Shown: positions 24,678-35,439 of the stretch, in pieces
Position numbering within the stretch: the stretch's first letter is position 1
Layout: every line of letters starts with the position of its first letter
Assembly: GCA_029237695.1 (NCBI GenBank)
Contig: CM055271.1
Coordinates: 84,393,488 to 84,457,487 of the forward strand
Source: Conchocele bisecta
Lineage: Eukaryota > Mollusca > Bivalvia > Lucinida > Thyasiridae
Reading direction: 5' to 3'
Length of the DNA stretch: 64,000 bases
Translations under genes and position numbers: made by a program
Notes under the pieces: model-generated
The model's database searches: none
What the model was told of the DNA's origin: nothing
Seen by the model: only the letters and a program-made list of their open reading frames with translations

Positions 24678-26303
24678 GGCACGCGTCGTTGTCTTCTGAC
24701 AACTCTTGTTCAATAACTCGTGAATCGCTTCACCAATTTTGATAATGTTTGGCCACAATGTGTGCTTTGTTTTGCATATGGTCCACATCCGACCACCCAA
24801 GGTCAAGGTCACTGAAGACTTATGTTCACCTTGTTTGTAAGGCAAAAATGTTAAATCTTTAAGGCTGCCAGCGAGGGGATTAGCTTAGAGATATTGATGT
24901 CATTGTTATTCTTATAGCTGTGGAACATCAGTGCCTGCTATACACATATACATGTACTTGTACTTGTTTAGAGATATTGATGTCATTGTTATTCTTAAAG
25001 CTGGGGAACATCAGTGCCTGCTATACACGTATACATGTACTTGTACTTGTTTAGAGATATTGATGCCATTGTTATTCTTATAGCTGTGGAACATTAGTGC
25101 CCGCTATACACGTATACATGTACTTGTACTTGTTTAGAGATATTGATGTCCTTGTTATTCTTAAAGCTGAGGAACTACTTAGTGCCAGCTATACTGGGGA
25201 CGTATACATGTACTGTACTTATACTTGTTTAGAGATATTGATGTCCTTGTTATTCTTAAAGCTGGGGAACATCAGTGCCCGCTGTATACATATACATGTA
25301 CTTGTACTTGTTTAGAGATATTGATGTCAAATTGAATATTCTTATAGCTGTAACATATAGTGCCCGCTTAAACAAACGTATAACATATACATGTACATAT
25401 ACTTGTTTAGAGATATTGATGTCCTTGTTATTCTTAAAGCTGGGGAACATCAGTGCCCGCTGTATACATATACATGTACTTGTACTTGTTTAGAGATATT
25501 GATGCCATTGTTATTCTTAAAGCTGGGGAACATTAGTGCCCGCTATACACGTATACATGTACATATACTTGTTTAGAGATATTGATGTCCTTGTTATTCT
25601 TAAAGCTGGGGAACATTAGTGCCCGCTATACACGTACACATGTACATATACTTGTTTAGAGATATTGATGTCATTGTTATTTTAGTCTTGTATAGCTGGG
25701 GAACATTAGTGCTGTATTTCTTGTTACATATATACACGTACACATGTACATATACTTGTTTAGAGATATTGATGTCATTGTTATTCTTATAGCTGGGGAA
25801 CATTAGTGCCCGCTGTATACATATACATATACATGTACTTGTACTTGTTTAGAGATATTGATGTTCTTGTTTTCTTAAAGCTGGGGAACATCAGTGCCCG
25901 CTATACACATATACATGTACATATACTTGTACTTGTTTAGAGATATTGATGTTCTTGTTATTCTTAAAGCTGGGGAACATTAGTGCCCGCTATACACGTA
26001 CACATGTACATATACTTGTTTAGAGATATTGATGTCATTGTTATTCTTATAGCTGGGGAACATTAGTGCCCGCTGTATACATATACATGTACTTGTTTAG
26101 TAATGTTTAATTTATTGATAGTGACACACGGTTGTATCAGGCTATTTTGATATACAAATAATACCGGCAAGACATTTTGTAATTATTTGTATCAATTAAA
26201 TGTCTAAAAATTATTTTTATCAACAAATTATAAAGTATGATCATTGCACATCCAACAAGAGTTGTCAGAAGACAATGAAGCGCGCCACGTGGTGATTAGT
26301 TTA
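24678..26303. mobile_element. Inverted-repeat element with amplified 82-bp unit
   Basis: Same element as 22458-22969 (left GTTGTCTTCTGACAACTCTT, right GTTGTCAGAAGACAATGAAG), but its internal unit is repeated about 14 times between 24890 and 26100. The unit is GTTTAGAGATATTGATGTC, TTGTTATTCTTAAAGCTGGG, GAACATCAGTGCCCGCTATA, then a TATACATGTACTTGTACTT-like linker. Spacing is mostly 82-96 bp. Its left end is truncated against a SINE-like fragment. Confidence 0.85.
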
Positions 26304-27242
26304 ACAAATATCATTAAGCTGTGTAAAAGGAAACAAAAATTAAAAGAAATTTCCACCAATGTTATGTTTGTGAAAGCGCTAAGATCGTAACCTTGACCTT
26401 GGAGTTAGCGGGTTTCTGAGGGTCATGGATTTGGCATGGCATGTTGGAGAACCATTAGAGGAAGGAATGTGTGAAGTGGGGTGAAAGGAAACAGAAATCA
26501 ATGCAAATTTCCCCCAATGTTAAGTTTGAAAGCACCAAGATTGTGACCTTGACCTTGGGTTTAGTGGGGGTATGATGGTAGTGAATTTGATGCAGCATGA
26601 TAGAGAATCATTAGAGAAAAGCATGTGTGAAATATCGAGACGTTTGGTAAAAGGAAACGGAAATTATACAGAAATAGAAAATTTCACTCAACGTTAACCC
26701 TTACACTGAATGATTGAAAATTTGAAAGAATAATATGGCATTAACATTAAATATATAGGATTGGAATAGGTGATTTCCAATCTGGACGGTGGACTATTCA
26801 GAAAGAATGTGTTTATCTTCTTTCACGTGTTCATATATCTTCCCCTTGAATTACCTCCTATCACATGACGTGGCGTTGCTAATGTCACATGTCCCCTGAC
26901 GATCTGTCAGCAGTGAAACTTTATTTATTTCAATCAGATACAGGTAATTCTCGTTATCTCGTTAAAGTTTGTGGGTTATCTCCTCATAAATGGATTGAAT
27001 ATTAATTTGACGTTAAGAAATGCGAAGTTCAATTGACTAGACTGCCACGCCGTAAAAAATAATTTATTTTTATGTTAAAGTAGTCGATGTTGCATTGATT
27101 AATTGATCAATTAAGGTTTAAGTGAATCTCTTTAACGCATGTGATCGGCGGCGTTTTTGATTTCTATAGATGTGTCAAAACTTACACTTGGCAGGGTCGG
27201 GCTCAGGTTTTCACATGATCAGAATACATACCGTATTTCGCT
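26304..27242. other. Diverged repeat flank and unassigned intron DNA
   Basis: 26330-26700 contains two diverged copies of a unit with GAAATTTCC-CCAATGTTA, GTGACCTTGACCTTGG and GATAGAGAATCATTAGAG, related by its GACCTTGG motif to the arrays at 46.2 kb. 26700-27242 shows nothing recognisable. Confidence 0.5.
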
Positions 27243-28748
27243 GTGTATTGCGCGCACTGGTGTACAACGCGCATCTATATTTTGGGGGGGAAAAATCAGG
27301 AAAAAAAATTGTTCGCGTCTATAGAGCAAAACAAATTTTTCAAAAATAAATAATAAAAAAAAAATATACACTGTAGCTCCATTATAACGCGGTGGTCGGG
27401 GTCCAAGATTTCAAACCGCGATCGAATCAGACCGCGTTATAAAATTTCGGGACATGCACGGGTACTGGTACTGCACGGGTTACTGGTATCATTCGCATTT
27501 CGGTTACCAACTATTGCGGGAATTCCATTAGCAACGGACCCATATAAAATCATGTCATTTGAACAGAAGTTAAAGTAATTATTAATAATGCCTATGACAT
27601 ACAAACTTGTATGTATTAATGTATTAAACATATGAGTTATTTATAAAATCATGCTTATTACGTTGTATAGTGCTCGCGATAGACAGACGCTTATTACAAT
27701 GTATACTACTCGCGATCAACAGACGCTTAAACGGATTAATTGATAATAAATAATGCCTATGGTCAAGTGTCCTGCCTATTCATGCGGTTGATACGTGCAT
27801 AATCTCAGGATGTGGGGTCACGTGATCTATTGTTTACGCTGCAAGTCTTATTGATGAATGAAATTTACGATTTAAGAGAGATTGCCGTGGGCTGCAGTGT
27901 AAACAATAGATCACGTGATCCCATACCCAGATAATGCTGAAATACCAGTCTATTTATAGAACGCTAAATATTACACCTGGGAGTAAAGAAAAAGAAAGGC
28001 GATCGAATACGCAACCATTTATTAGCGACAATTATGTGTAATTGAATTGATTAATAAATATGCCTATTAACATGATTACCTGATTAAAGGTACATGTATT
28101 ACATTTGCTAAAATACTAATAATAATCCTTTCATGGACTTTGAACTTCGTTGTTTGAATAAACTTGCAGAAATCACGAATCAAATAATTACACGATGACT
28201 ACGACGTCCGACGATTTTTTTCTTCTTTTTTTTCTTTTTTTTTTTTTTCTCGATTTTTAAAATATTTTTTTGGGATCCACGAGAGACCCGCGTTATAATG
28301 GAGATCGCGCTATACGCGACCGCGTTATAATGGAGCCGCAGTGTATATAAAAAATCGTCGGAAATTCCGTCGCGAGTATAAGAAAATTGCAAGAAAATTG
28401 CATTCCGCGTTCACATCCACAATGCTGAACGTGTGCTGTTAGGCTCTGTCGAAGTTGCTAATCGGTGAGAAAAAGATCGCCAAAGGTCCGCTTGCGCGCA
28501 CTGGTGTACAACGCGCATCTATATTTTGGGGGGGAAAAATCAGGAAAAAAAATTGTTCGCGTCTATAGAGCGAAACAAATTTTTCAAAAATAAATAATAA
28601 AAAAAAAATATATATAAAAAATCGTCGGAAATTCCGTCGCGAGTATAAGAAAATTGCATTCCGCGTTCACATCCACAATGCTGAACGTGTGCTGTTAGGC
28701 TCTCTCGAAGTTGCTAATCGGTGAGAAAAAGATCGCCAAAGGTCCGCT
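27243..28748. repeat. Tandem duplication (about 260 bp), first copy split by a transposon
   Basis: Copy 1 is 27243-27368 plus 28344-28488; copy 2 is 28489-28748, uninterrupted. Shared tracts are GCGCGCACTGGTGTACAACG, TTCGCGTCTATAGAGC, TCGTCGGAAATTCCGTCGCG and AATGCTGAACGTGTGCTGTT. Copy 2 gives the empty-site sequence for the element in copy 1. Confidence 0.88.
27369..28343. mobile_element. Tigger/pogo-like element, 975 bp, with TA target duplication
   Basis: Left end CACTGTAGCTCCATTATAAC; right end GTTATAATGGAGCCGCAGTG, an inverted repeat of more than 20 bp with two mismatches. It is flanked by TA on both sides, as expected for Tc1/mariner-pogo elements. The interior holds a 29-bp inverted repeat (27814-27842 and 27893-27922) centred on TCACGTGA. 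No transposase frame. Confidence 0.85.
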
Positions 28749-30240
28749 TTACTAATTAAGGCATAAATTAGACTTTATATTGTCTAAAATTATGTTGTAT
28801 TTATTTTTATTTACTGATTAATATGCTTATTAAAAATTCAAGATGCATGTAATAAACTTATTGAGCCTACTCGCGAAGAAACTTGTATATAATTCCACCA
28901 TATTTGCCATTTGTGTATAACATATTACCCGTACTCGCAAACACATGTACAGCAGCCATGTGTAAACTGCTTCTACAAGGTGATAATAATTCAGACTAGT
29001 GACCTGCACATGAGAAATGGGCCATCAACAATTCCCCCCAGCCAAATATTGACACATACTGTGGACCACCGTGGATATACGTTGGACCACCGTGGATATA
29101 CGTAGGTACAGATAGTGTGTATTCACTGTTTATTGATTAGGTTTAACAATAGACATAGGTACTACCTGAATACATGACATTCCAGCATAGCCCCATATCA
29201 GTGTATTCGCAGGCGAATCAGGGGCTATATGCTGGTCGCACATGTCATAAGGTATTGATGCGTGAATACTTGTCAATACTTTACAAAAATAGTAAGTCAG
29301 TCGGCAACCTAGCAATGAAAACGACCATTACCGAGTGTTACCGAGTGCGATCTGAATGTGCGCAACGCTTGATTTAGCATCTAAAATCTTACATCAAGCG
29401 CTTATGGGATTGAGATAATCGGTCCTCATTAATTATTCACAGGATGGCAGGCATGTGACGTCACTTTGAAAATTTACAACCAAACAATACCCGACAGGCA
29501 ACATTTGACCGATATGAGATCGGGACACCAGTGTAAATACAGAAAACATGTAAATTTCCTCTAATACACGTAGCCTCTTGTGTTATGAGCCTGGCTATAT
29601 TAAATCAACTTCAAGACGGAAATAAACAATGTCAATGGAATTGAATTGGTGTTTAACGCCAATGTGAATAAATGGGTCTTTGGATGGAGAAATGGGGTTT
29701 ATGGCATTTGCGGCTTGTGTATATCCAGATCATCTTGCTTATTAGTACAGGAGCATTAGCTATAACCTGGAAAAAACATGCAGAAAGCTGAATTTTTCAG
29801 CAAAGTTACCTGGAGCCATACTGAGATCATAGACAAAAGTTATCATCTGGAAAATGTGAGCTTGATGTGTAATCCAAGATGGCGTCCAAGATGGCTGCCA
29901 ATAATATGAAGTCCTATATCTTTAATGTTTTTATCATAAACTAATATAAAGTAACCCAGTTTCATTTCATGTTAAAGGATGTGAAGAATCTAAATCTGAT
30001 GTCATATCGGTTAAATGTCAAGGTCATCTGAAAAGTTCAAGGTCTTCTATACTAATAATTACAAACAATCATGAGTAATCTGCGCAATTTTATTATATTT
30101 CTGTATTTATTTTAAGTGCTTCAGCTTATATAATTATCCTAATATGACCTTGATATGACCTTGAATATCGCACAAAACAAGTTTCAGTGTTGCGGATGCT
30201 TACAGTCTACACTTTTATGTCAAACTGGTGACAAATTTAA
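28749..30240. other. Unassigned intron DNA with a CXC-element 3' module
   Basis: No exon recognised. A 22-bp direct repeat (GGACCACCGTGGATATACGT) occurs twice at 29061-29103. At 29765-29910 lies a module (AGAAAGCTGAATTTTTCAGC .. CAAGATGGCGTCCAAGATGG) that also follows the second CXC-gene copy, at 53020-53150. Confidence 0.55.
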
Positions 30241-33100
30241 TTACTGCTCATTGTCACCATCAAGAGGATAGGAATTTGTACATGTTTGGCCACCAATGCA
30301 TGACAAGCACATTGTTGTGCAATACAATCCAGCTTTGCAACACATACATCCATACATCGCTTGCCATTTTTTCTTGCAGCCACATGATACAACCTCGAGT
30401 ACACTGTGCTACAGATACAGCTGTCAGAACGGGTTTCAGCATATTGCCACTGAGCTCCCAGCCCAGTCAGTGGGATCTAGATCTCCAATATTACCAAGTC
30501 ATCCTTGTACATTGAAGTATGTTCTGTACCAGTGATATCTTGCAGCTGCCGATGTTGGTGGGAGGCTCTCCAGTTTGAAGCTGCTGTTGCTCTTCTTGCC
30601 CACCTGTTGCATGTATTGTACATAACGCAGCTTGTTAAGAGATGTAGGCTACTTTGTCATTATATAGCTCTAAGAGTATTGTCTCCCTCACACCGTGCAA
30701 CATCATCCTGACTGGAGTCGGACTTTTGAAATACATTCCGCTACGGTACTACTGTCAGTCTTACTGACAACAGTAAGTGCCTTCTACTTCCAAAGCCGAA
30801 GGGGGCAGAGACCATATCACACCCTGTGATTGTATGACCGAGAAGAATTTTTGTTCATTCATTGAGTAACGCAAGTAGAAGTTTGTGGTGGTGACTATCA
30901 ACCAGCATGACAAGCAAATCGGTGTCCGTGCTGTCCAGCACCACGGGACGACATGGCGAGCATTGGCGTAAAGTTATGGTTGAACTTGTCAACATGTATT
31001 CAGCGTGTACGGTAGTCTGAATACATTTCACACCTTCGACGGTGAGCTTCTGTTTGACGTTTTCTCAGCCGGGATTTGTTAGTGCGATTGGCTAAGAAGA
31101 ACGAGCGTTGATTTGTAGAAATGACTAAGAAAGATCGTTGATTTGTAGATATTGGTTGGTGAAGATCAACAGTTATGTCTGCAGATATGGTGTGATGGAG
31201 ACTGCATTATCTGTTATGCAACTTTAATTGACATTGGCATAACCATCAAAAGAAAATGTACACTTGTCATAACTATTTAGCACATTAGACACATAGTTGT
31301 CGCAGACGTTACCATATGTACAAGTATCCAGATCTGTTAGTCATGGCACACTCTGCAAAACTGGCCGCCATCAAAAATGTAGTACGGGTTTTCGAGTTCA
31401 TCACGTGTTGTGAGGGTAACTGGGGCTTTTAGCTGATTAGCCAGAACACTTTATTGTTCTTCTGCATCACTCCATTGTCAAATAATGCCGGTGGATCCTT
31501 TCTGAACTCGTGCCGAAGGTGATCTTCTATGTCTGATGGTTTCTTCATGACACATGTAACACGCATGAACAGTAGGTTGGGATCTATCTAAACTTCATGA
31601 TTACGGACTGTCACACTATTGTTCATTCCTTTTCAATTTAGTGTCGGCATAATTCTCACCTGTATGTAAGGCGTTCCGAAGCTTCCCTCCAGAGCTCGAA
31701 AGCACAATCTGCATTAACAGATTAATTTGCGTGCAACTCACGGTAGTTCAGTTGAGACAGGGACGAGACTGTCACAATGATGGCCTGTGTAACGGAAAGG
31801 CGAGTGATCACCAAACCAATTCCGAAATATGACATAAAACTGTCCATCACGCGCTGTTTGGAGACTCGCATGCTATTGTGCTGGTCACTTGTTTACAAAT
31901 GAATGCCACAGAAGTGACTCGCAGACAGGAACAGTCCTTGGCAGAACGTTCACCAACCTCTGTGTGCTACATGTGATGCCACGACCATGTTTCCAGCCTC
32001 CTCATGCGCATCAGCACCTGCGCAATGGTCTGGCAGTGGTATATGTAGTACGCTGATTTTCATCCATGATAATTGTGGGTTTCATCATCTGGTATGGTAA
32101 ATACGTGCACATTTTGCATATTCCACATGACCACCAGTCTGAGAGTGAAATAGTTGGATAATTGTATTAATGCAGAACAAGGGCAATTCCCAATCGCCAG
32201 TTCTTTCGGCATGCAGGAATAAGAGTATCAGCCGCACCATTTCAGCTAGACAATCTACAATTTTCCGGTCCTTGATTCTGCGGCAAGGTCACTTTCTAGA
32301 CCATCAAGAACGTCTATGAGTTGTGTTACAACCGACTCCATTTGAACTGCACCTGGTTCCAATTCATGTTTGAGCCACATCTCGTGAATATAGCCTTTAT
32401 ACGCCCTATGTTTACTGCAGACCAACACTCCTCTGTATCAAGCATGTTCCCAACAAGAGAAGAGGCGCTCAGCATGTGTTCCAGGAGTGCACGGGCATAT
32501 GTGTGCCCTGTCATCATGCTCTTTGACTGTCTTTGGGGCATATACAATTTTCCATAGATTAGATGAACCACTTTCAGCCATGACATGCCCGATTGCGCCC
32601 ATGTATGAAATCAACAGATGAAATCCACCTAATCTCACTAACAGCCTGTTCATTCAGTTCTGGGATGCCTGTATGATTTCGGCTGCTTTCTTGTACAATG
32701 GTTGGTCGAATGTAACGATTGTATGGTATATTGTCTTTGGCAGATTCAAGTGGTCCGATGAATACATTTATTTGAGAGCAGGTACATGGTGTTTTCTAAA
32801 TTTTCTGATAGGGATCTCCGCGAATCGGCCAGCAATATCAACTGATTGAACTTGTGTTGAACGAGGCAGCTGCTCTTACCCACTCTGTCCAGCTGGAGTG
32901 AACCAGCAATGCCACCTAGCACAGGCCATGTTCCATGTCCGGTCCGTGTGCGGTATCAATATCTACGTTGTCAAAGACAAAGATCTGTTCACAAGGGTAT
33001 TTTCTTACAGCGCAACTTCTATACGGTTATTGATGGTAGATAAACCACTTATTAGAACCCAATTGTCATTGGGTGAAGTTCGTCGGCTATGAAGTGACTG
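30241..33100 (-). pseudogene. Decayed CXC-domain multicopy gene (tesmin/TSO1-like-annotated family), copy A
   Basis: On the minus strand, pieces of one protein appear in order but in shifting frames with stops. In order: FDNVDID; TIVTFDQPLYKKAAEII; LVRLGGFHLLISYMGAIGH; GHTYARALLEHMLSASSLV; HGRGIT; FDGG and SFDGY; VVLDSTDTDLLVMLV; GHTITGCDMVSA; LPPTSAAARYHWYRTYF; then a cysteine-rich end (CKK, CCKAGLYC, CLSCIGGQTC) and TAA at 30243-30241. The order matches a multicopy family of invertebrate proteins that databases often label tesmin/TSO1-like CXC domain protein (recognised from memory, no search run). The FDGY/DSTDTD segment looks PIN-nuclease-like, which is an inference. It is clearly non-functional here. 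It lies in a TRAF intron on the same strand. Confidence 0.82.
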
Positions 33101-34341
33101 AGGAATGCAAATGGCAATTTAGGTATCAGGGGACGTAACTATGTATTTATTGGAATAAATATATGGTACGACATCAATATGGATTCAACAATAACAAAAA
33201 AAAACTTCAATATACTCGCAAACATTGTTCTAGTAGTTGTCCTCCGATTGTTGCTATTGTATCACACCTTCGCTGGAGAGTGCCTCACCATCATGAGTAG
33301 GGTTAACTTATTGTTGTGCCTCGATACATGGTGAATAACTAGCTTAATACCATTATAGGTATCGTACATTAACAATGGATCTGTATATATAAATACAGTA
33401 TTCATGTTCCAAAACTGACATTCTTTGAAATTTTCAGCAGCGAAAAGGAACAGGTGCATGCGATACTCTACATTTGACCTTGACCTTGGTCTCATTAGCT
33501 GACCTTGAAGCATTTGAACAATAATGCAGTCACCAAAGTACTACCTTACATCCCAAAACCAGATATTAGAGGTAAATTATGCTTTGTTTTATGAATATAC
33601 ATTAATACGTGATTTGTATTTTTTTTTTGGTGCCTATCTTGGATTTCTCAGCGAGCTCACATTTTTCAGATGATGACTTTTGCCAATCAATTAAAAAATA
33701 TTCAAGCTACCACTGGTGAAAAAATCAGCTTTCTGCATTTTTTTCCCAGGTTTGTGTGTTTTGGAGCGGATTGCTCCTGAGCTATATTATTCAGCACATT
33801 TGATGCGTATCTTTACTAAGCTTAGTGTATCCCAGAAATCCCAAAAGATACCAACTTACCATCAATCTATACTTACCGCACCCATTCATATCGATCGAAT
33901 CCTTTTGTTTCATACTAAAATCAGAAATCAGTTGGAAAAAATGTTTGAAATTTATCTACCTACCTATAACGCGCAGGTTGACTTCTGGATTAAAAATGCG
34001 GGTGAAAAAGTTTTACCCAAACATAAAAATCCCATTCTTTTCGGAAGACACATTTACGGGTATTTATTTTTGTTATTTCTCAATGAAAGTATATGTTGTG
34101 ACGAGACTGTTCAAATGGTTGTCGCGACATACTTCTGAGCGCATAGAAGGAAAATATTCAGGATTTTCTGCAAACATACATAATGGCGTATCCTCAACAT
34201 GAAAAGTGTCAACATGAAAAGTGTTGATACAGAGAATTTTGAGCAGTAACCTATCATTGGATTCCAAAAAGTGGTACATGCAAAAAAATCGCATGACATC
34301 TCTCATATGTAAATGCTGTAATAAATGTAATAAATGTGTTG
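33101..34341. other. No exon recognised
   Basis: AT-rich intron sequence. The plus-strand open frame of 140 codons at 33716-34138 has no recognisable motif and overlaps a repeat shared with 14450-14580 in inverted orientation, so it is not called a gene. This interval and 20.7-30.2 kb are where the missing TRAF exon(s) should be. Confidence 0.4.
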
Positions 34342-34548
34342 TTAACCCTTTCACCCCTAAGCAACTGAAATGGATTTTGAAATGTTAATTATGCAACCAA
34401 TCCAATTGTCACAAAATGATTTTCAGACTAGTCCATTTATGAAAAGGGGTTCTCAAAAATATTAAAATTACTTACTCAGCACGAGCCGGCTCATCTGGAT
34501 CTACACTGTTTGCCTATTCCACTATACAGGCCTGTGGTGTTGAAAGTG
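34342..34548. mobile_element. piggyBac-like MITE
   Basis: Left end TTAACCCTTTCACCCCTAAG, right end GGTGTTGAAAGTGTCAA (decayed TTAA). Internal match to the copies at 49483-49716 and 60593-60790. The CCCTTTCA inverted repeats next to TTAA fit a piggyBac-type non-autonomous element. Confidence 0.7.
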
Positions 34549-34617
34549 TCAATGAACCGCTATAGAATGACAGCTCAAACTCGAGTTGTGTAATGTTGAA
34601 TTGCTGTGCATACTCAC

Positions 34618-35043
34618 CGACCGAGGCTGTGCAGGACTAGGATTTGGTCCACTCGGCTGAGGCAGTATGGGACTAGGATTTGGTCCACTCGGCTGAGGCA
34701 GTGTGGGACTAGGATTTGGTCCACTCGGCTGAGGCAGTATGGGACTAGGATTTGGTCCACTCGGCTGAGGCAGTATGTGACTAGGATTTGGTCCACTCGG
34801 CTGAGGCAGTATGGGACTAGGATTTGGTCCACTCGGCTGAGGCAGTATGGGACTAGGATTTGGTCCACTCGGCTGAGGCTGTGTGGGACTAGGATTTGGT
34901 CCACTCGGCTGAGGCAGTGTGGGACTAGGATTTTGTCCACTCGGCTGAGGCAGTGTGGGACTTGGATTTGGATTAGGCTGAAGTAGACAGTTGTTGGCAT
35001 CTCGGTTGCGTGCTGGCTTGTATTCGCAGGCGTTCACATGACC
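34618..35043 (-). CDS. TRAF-like exon 4: end of zf-TRAF plus proline-rich 12-residue repeats
   Basis: A 426-bp exon (142 codons, phase 0 at both ends). The acceptor ATATTACAG has a weak pyrimidine tract; the donor TCG|GTGAGTATG is strong. The first codons give GHVNACEYKP, supplying the H-x3-C of the zinc finger opened in exon 3 (C-x6-C-x11-H-x3-C) and the C-x-Y/F-K-P motif seen in TRAFs. After residue 25 come nine full and one partial copy of a 12-residue unit of the type NPSPILPQPSGP. It is encoded by a 36-bp DNA repeat that is nearly identical between copies. The repeat is proline-rich, presumably disordered, with a PxxP core in most copies. No TRAF member I know has such an insert here. 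The array is open in several frames because 36 is divisible by 3; the splice sites and zinc-finger join choose this one. Confidence 0.82.
34630..34985 (-). repeat. 36-bp coding minisatellite inside TRAF-like exon 4
   Basis: About ten tandem copies of a 36-bp unit (plus strand: GGACTAGGATTTGGTCCACT followed by CGGCTGAGGCAGTATG). Copies differ at a few sites, mostly at the TATG/TGTG end, which changes Ile/Thr in the protein. The 36-bp period keeps the reading frame, so copy-number change would lengthen or shorten the protein by 12 residues per unit. Confidence 0.95.
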
Positions 35044-35099
35044 CTGTAATATTTAATGGCATATTTGTGGCAGTCTCAGATTTTAACTTGATCCATAAC

Positions 35100-35370
35100 A
35101 TGTAACATAAGCACACTAAATTAATTTATCGTCCAATCGCTCTTTTCCTTACTGGATACCTCCGCTTATGAATACTAATATATCTAACGCATACTCACTA
35201 TATCCTATGCTGACCCAATATCATCTTATAGTCTCTTCCCGGTCTCGTCGTGGTCACCAAATGTCACAGGGTGAGAAAGATACATATCCTGCCCGAGGCT
35301 CGAACCGGGGACCTCTGGATTACCATACCATCGCTCTACCTGACTGAGCTAGCCGGGCACGAATACACAA
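35100..35370 (-). mobile_element. tRNA-derived SINE
   Basis: The minus strand begins about 35359 with GCCCGGCTAGCTCAGTCAGG (A box TAGCTCAGTCAGG with TAGAGC) and continues to GGTTCGAGCC (B box). The acceptor stem is not restored at its 3' side and the anticodon stem is poorly paired, so this is a SINE head and not a working tRNA. The body extends toward about 35100. Confidence 0.8.
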
Positions 35371-35439
35371 CTTCTCCCCATAGGGAGTTACGTACCATGA
35401 CATATTAACCTTTACAATGCTGAATTAAATGTTGTCGTC

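Noticed and set aside
33262..33513. Minus-strand 83-codon frame as the missing TRAF MATH exon
   Set aside because: The YRMHLFLF stretch loosely recalls MATH strands, but no other conserved position fits and no proper splice acceptor was found.
33716..34138. 140-codon plus-strand frame as a gene
   Set aside because: No known motif; part of it is a dispersed repeat shared with 14.5 kb in inverted orientation.
34606..35000. Alternative frames across the 36-bp repeat (126-128 codons, plus and minus)
   Set aside because: Only the minus frame that continues the zinc finger (GHVNACEYKP) is joined by correct splice phase. The others are side effects of a period divisible by 3.
35285..35360. Functional tRNA gene
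   Set aside because: Good A and B boxes, but mismatched T and acceptor stems and a SINE body behind it.
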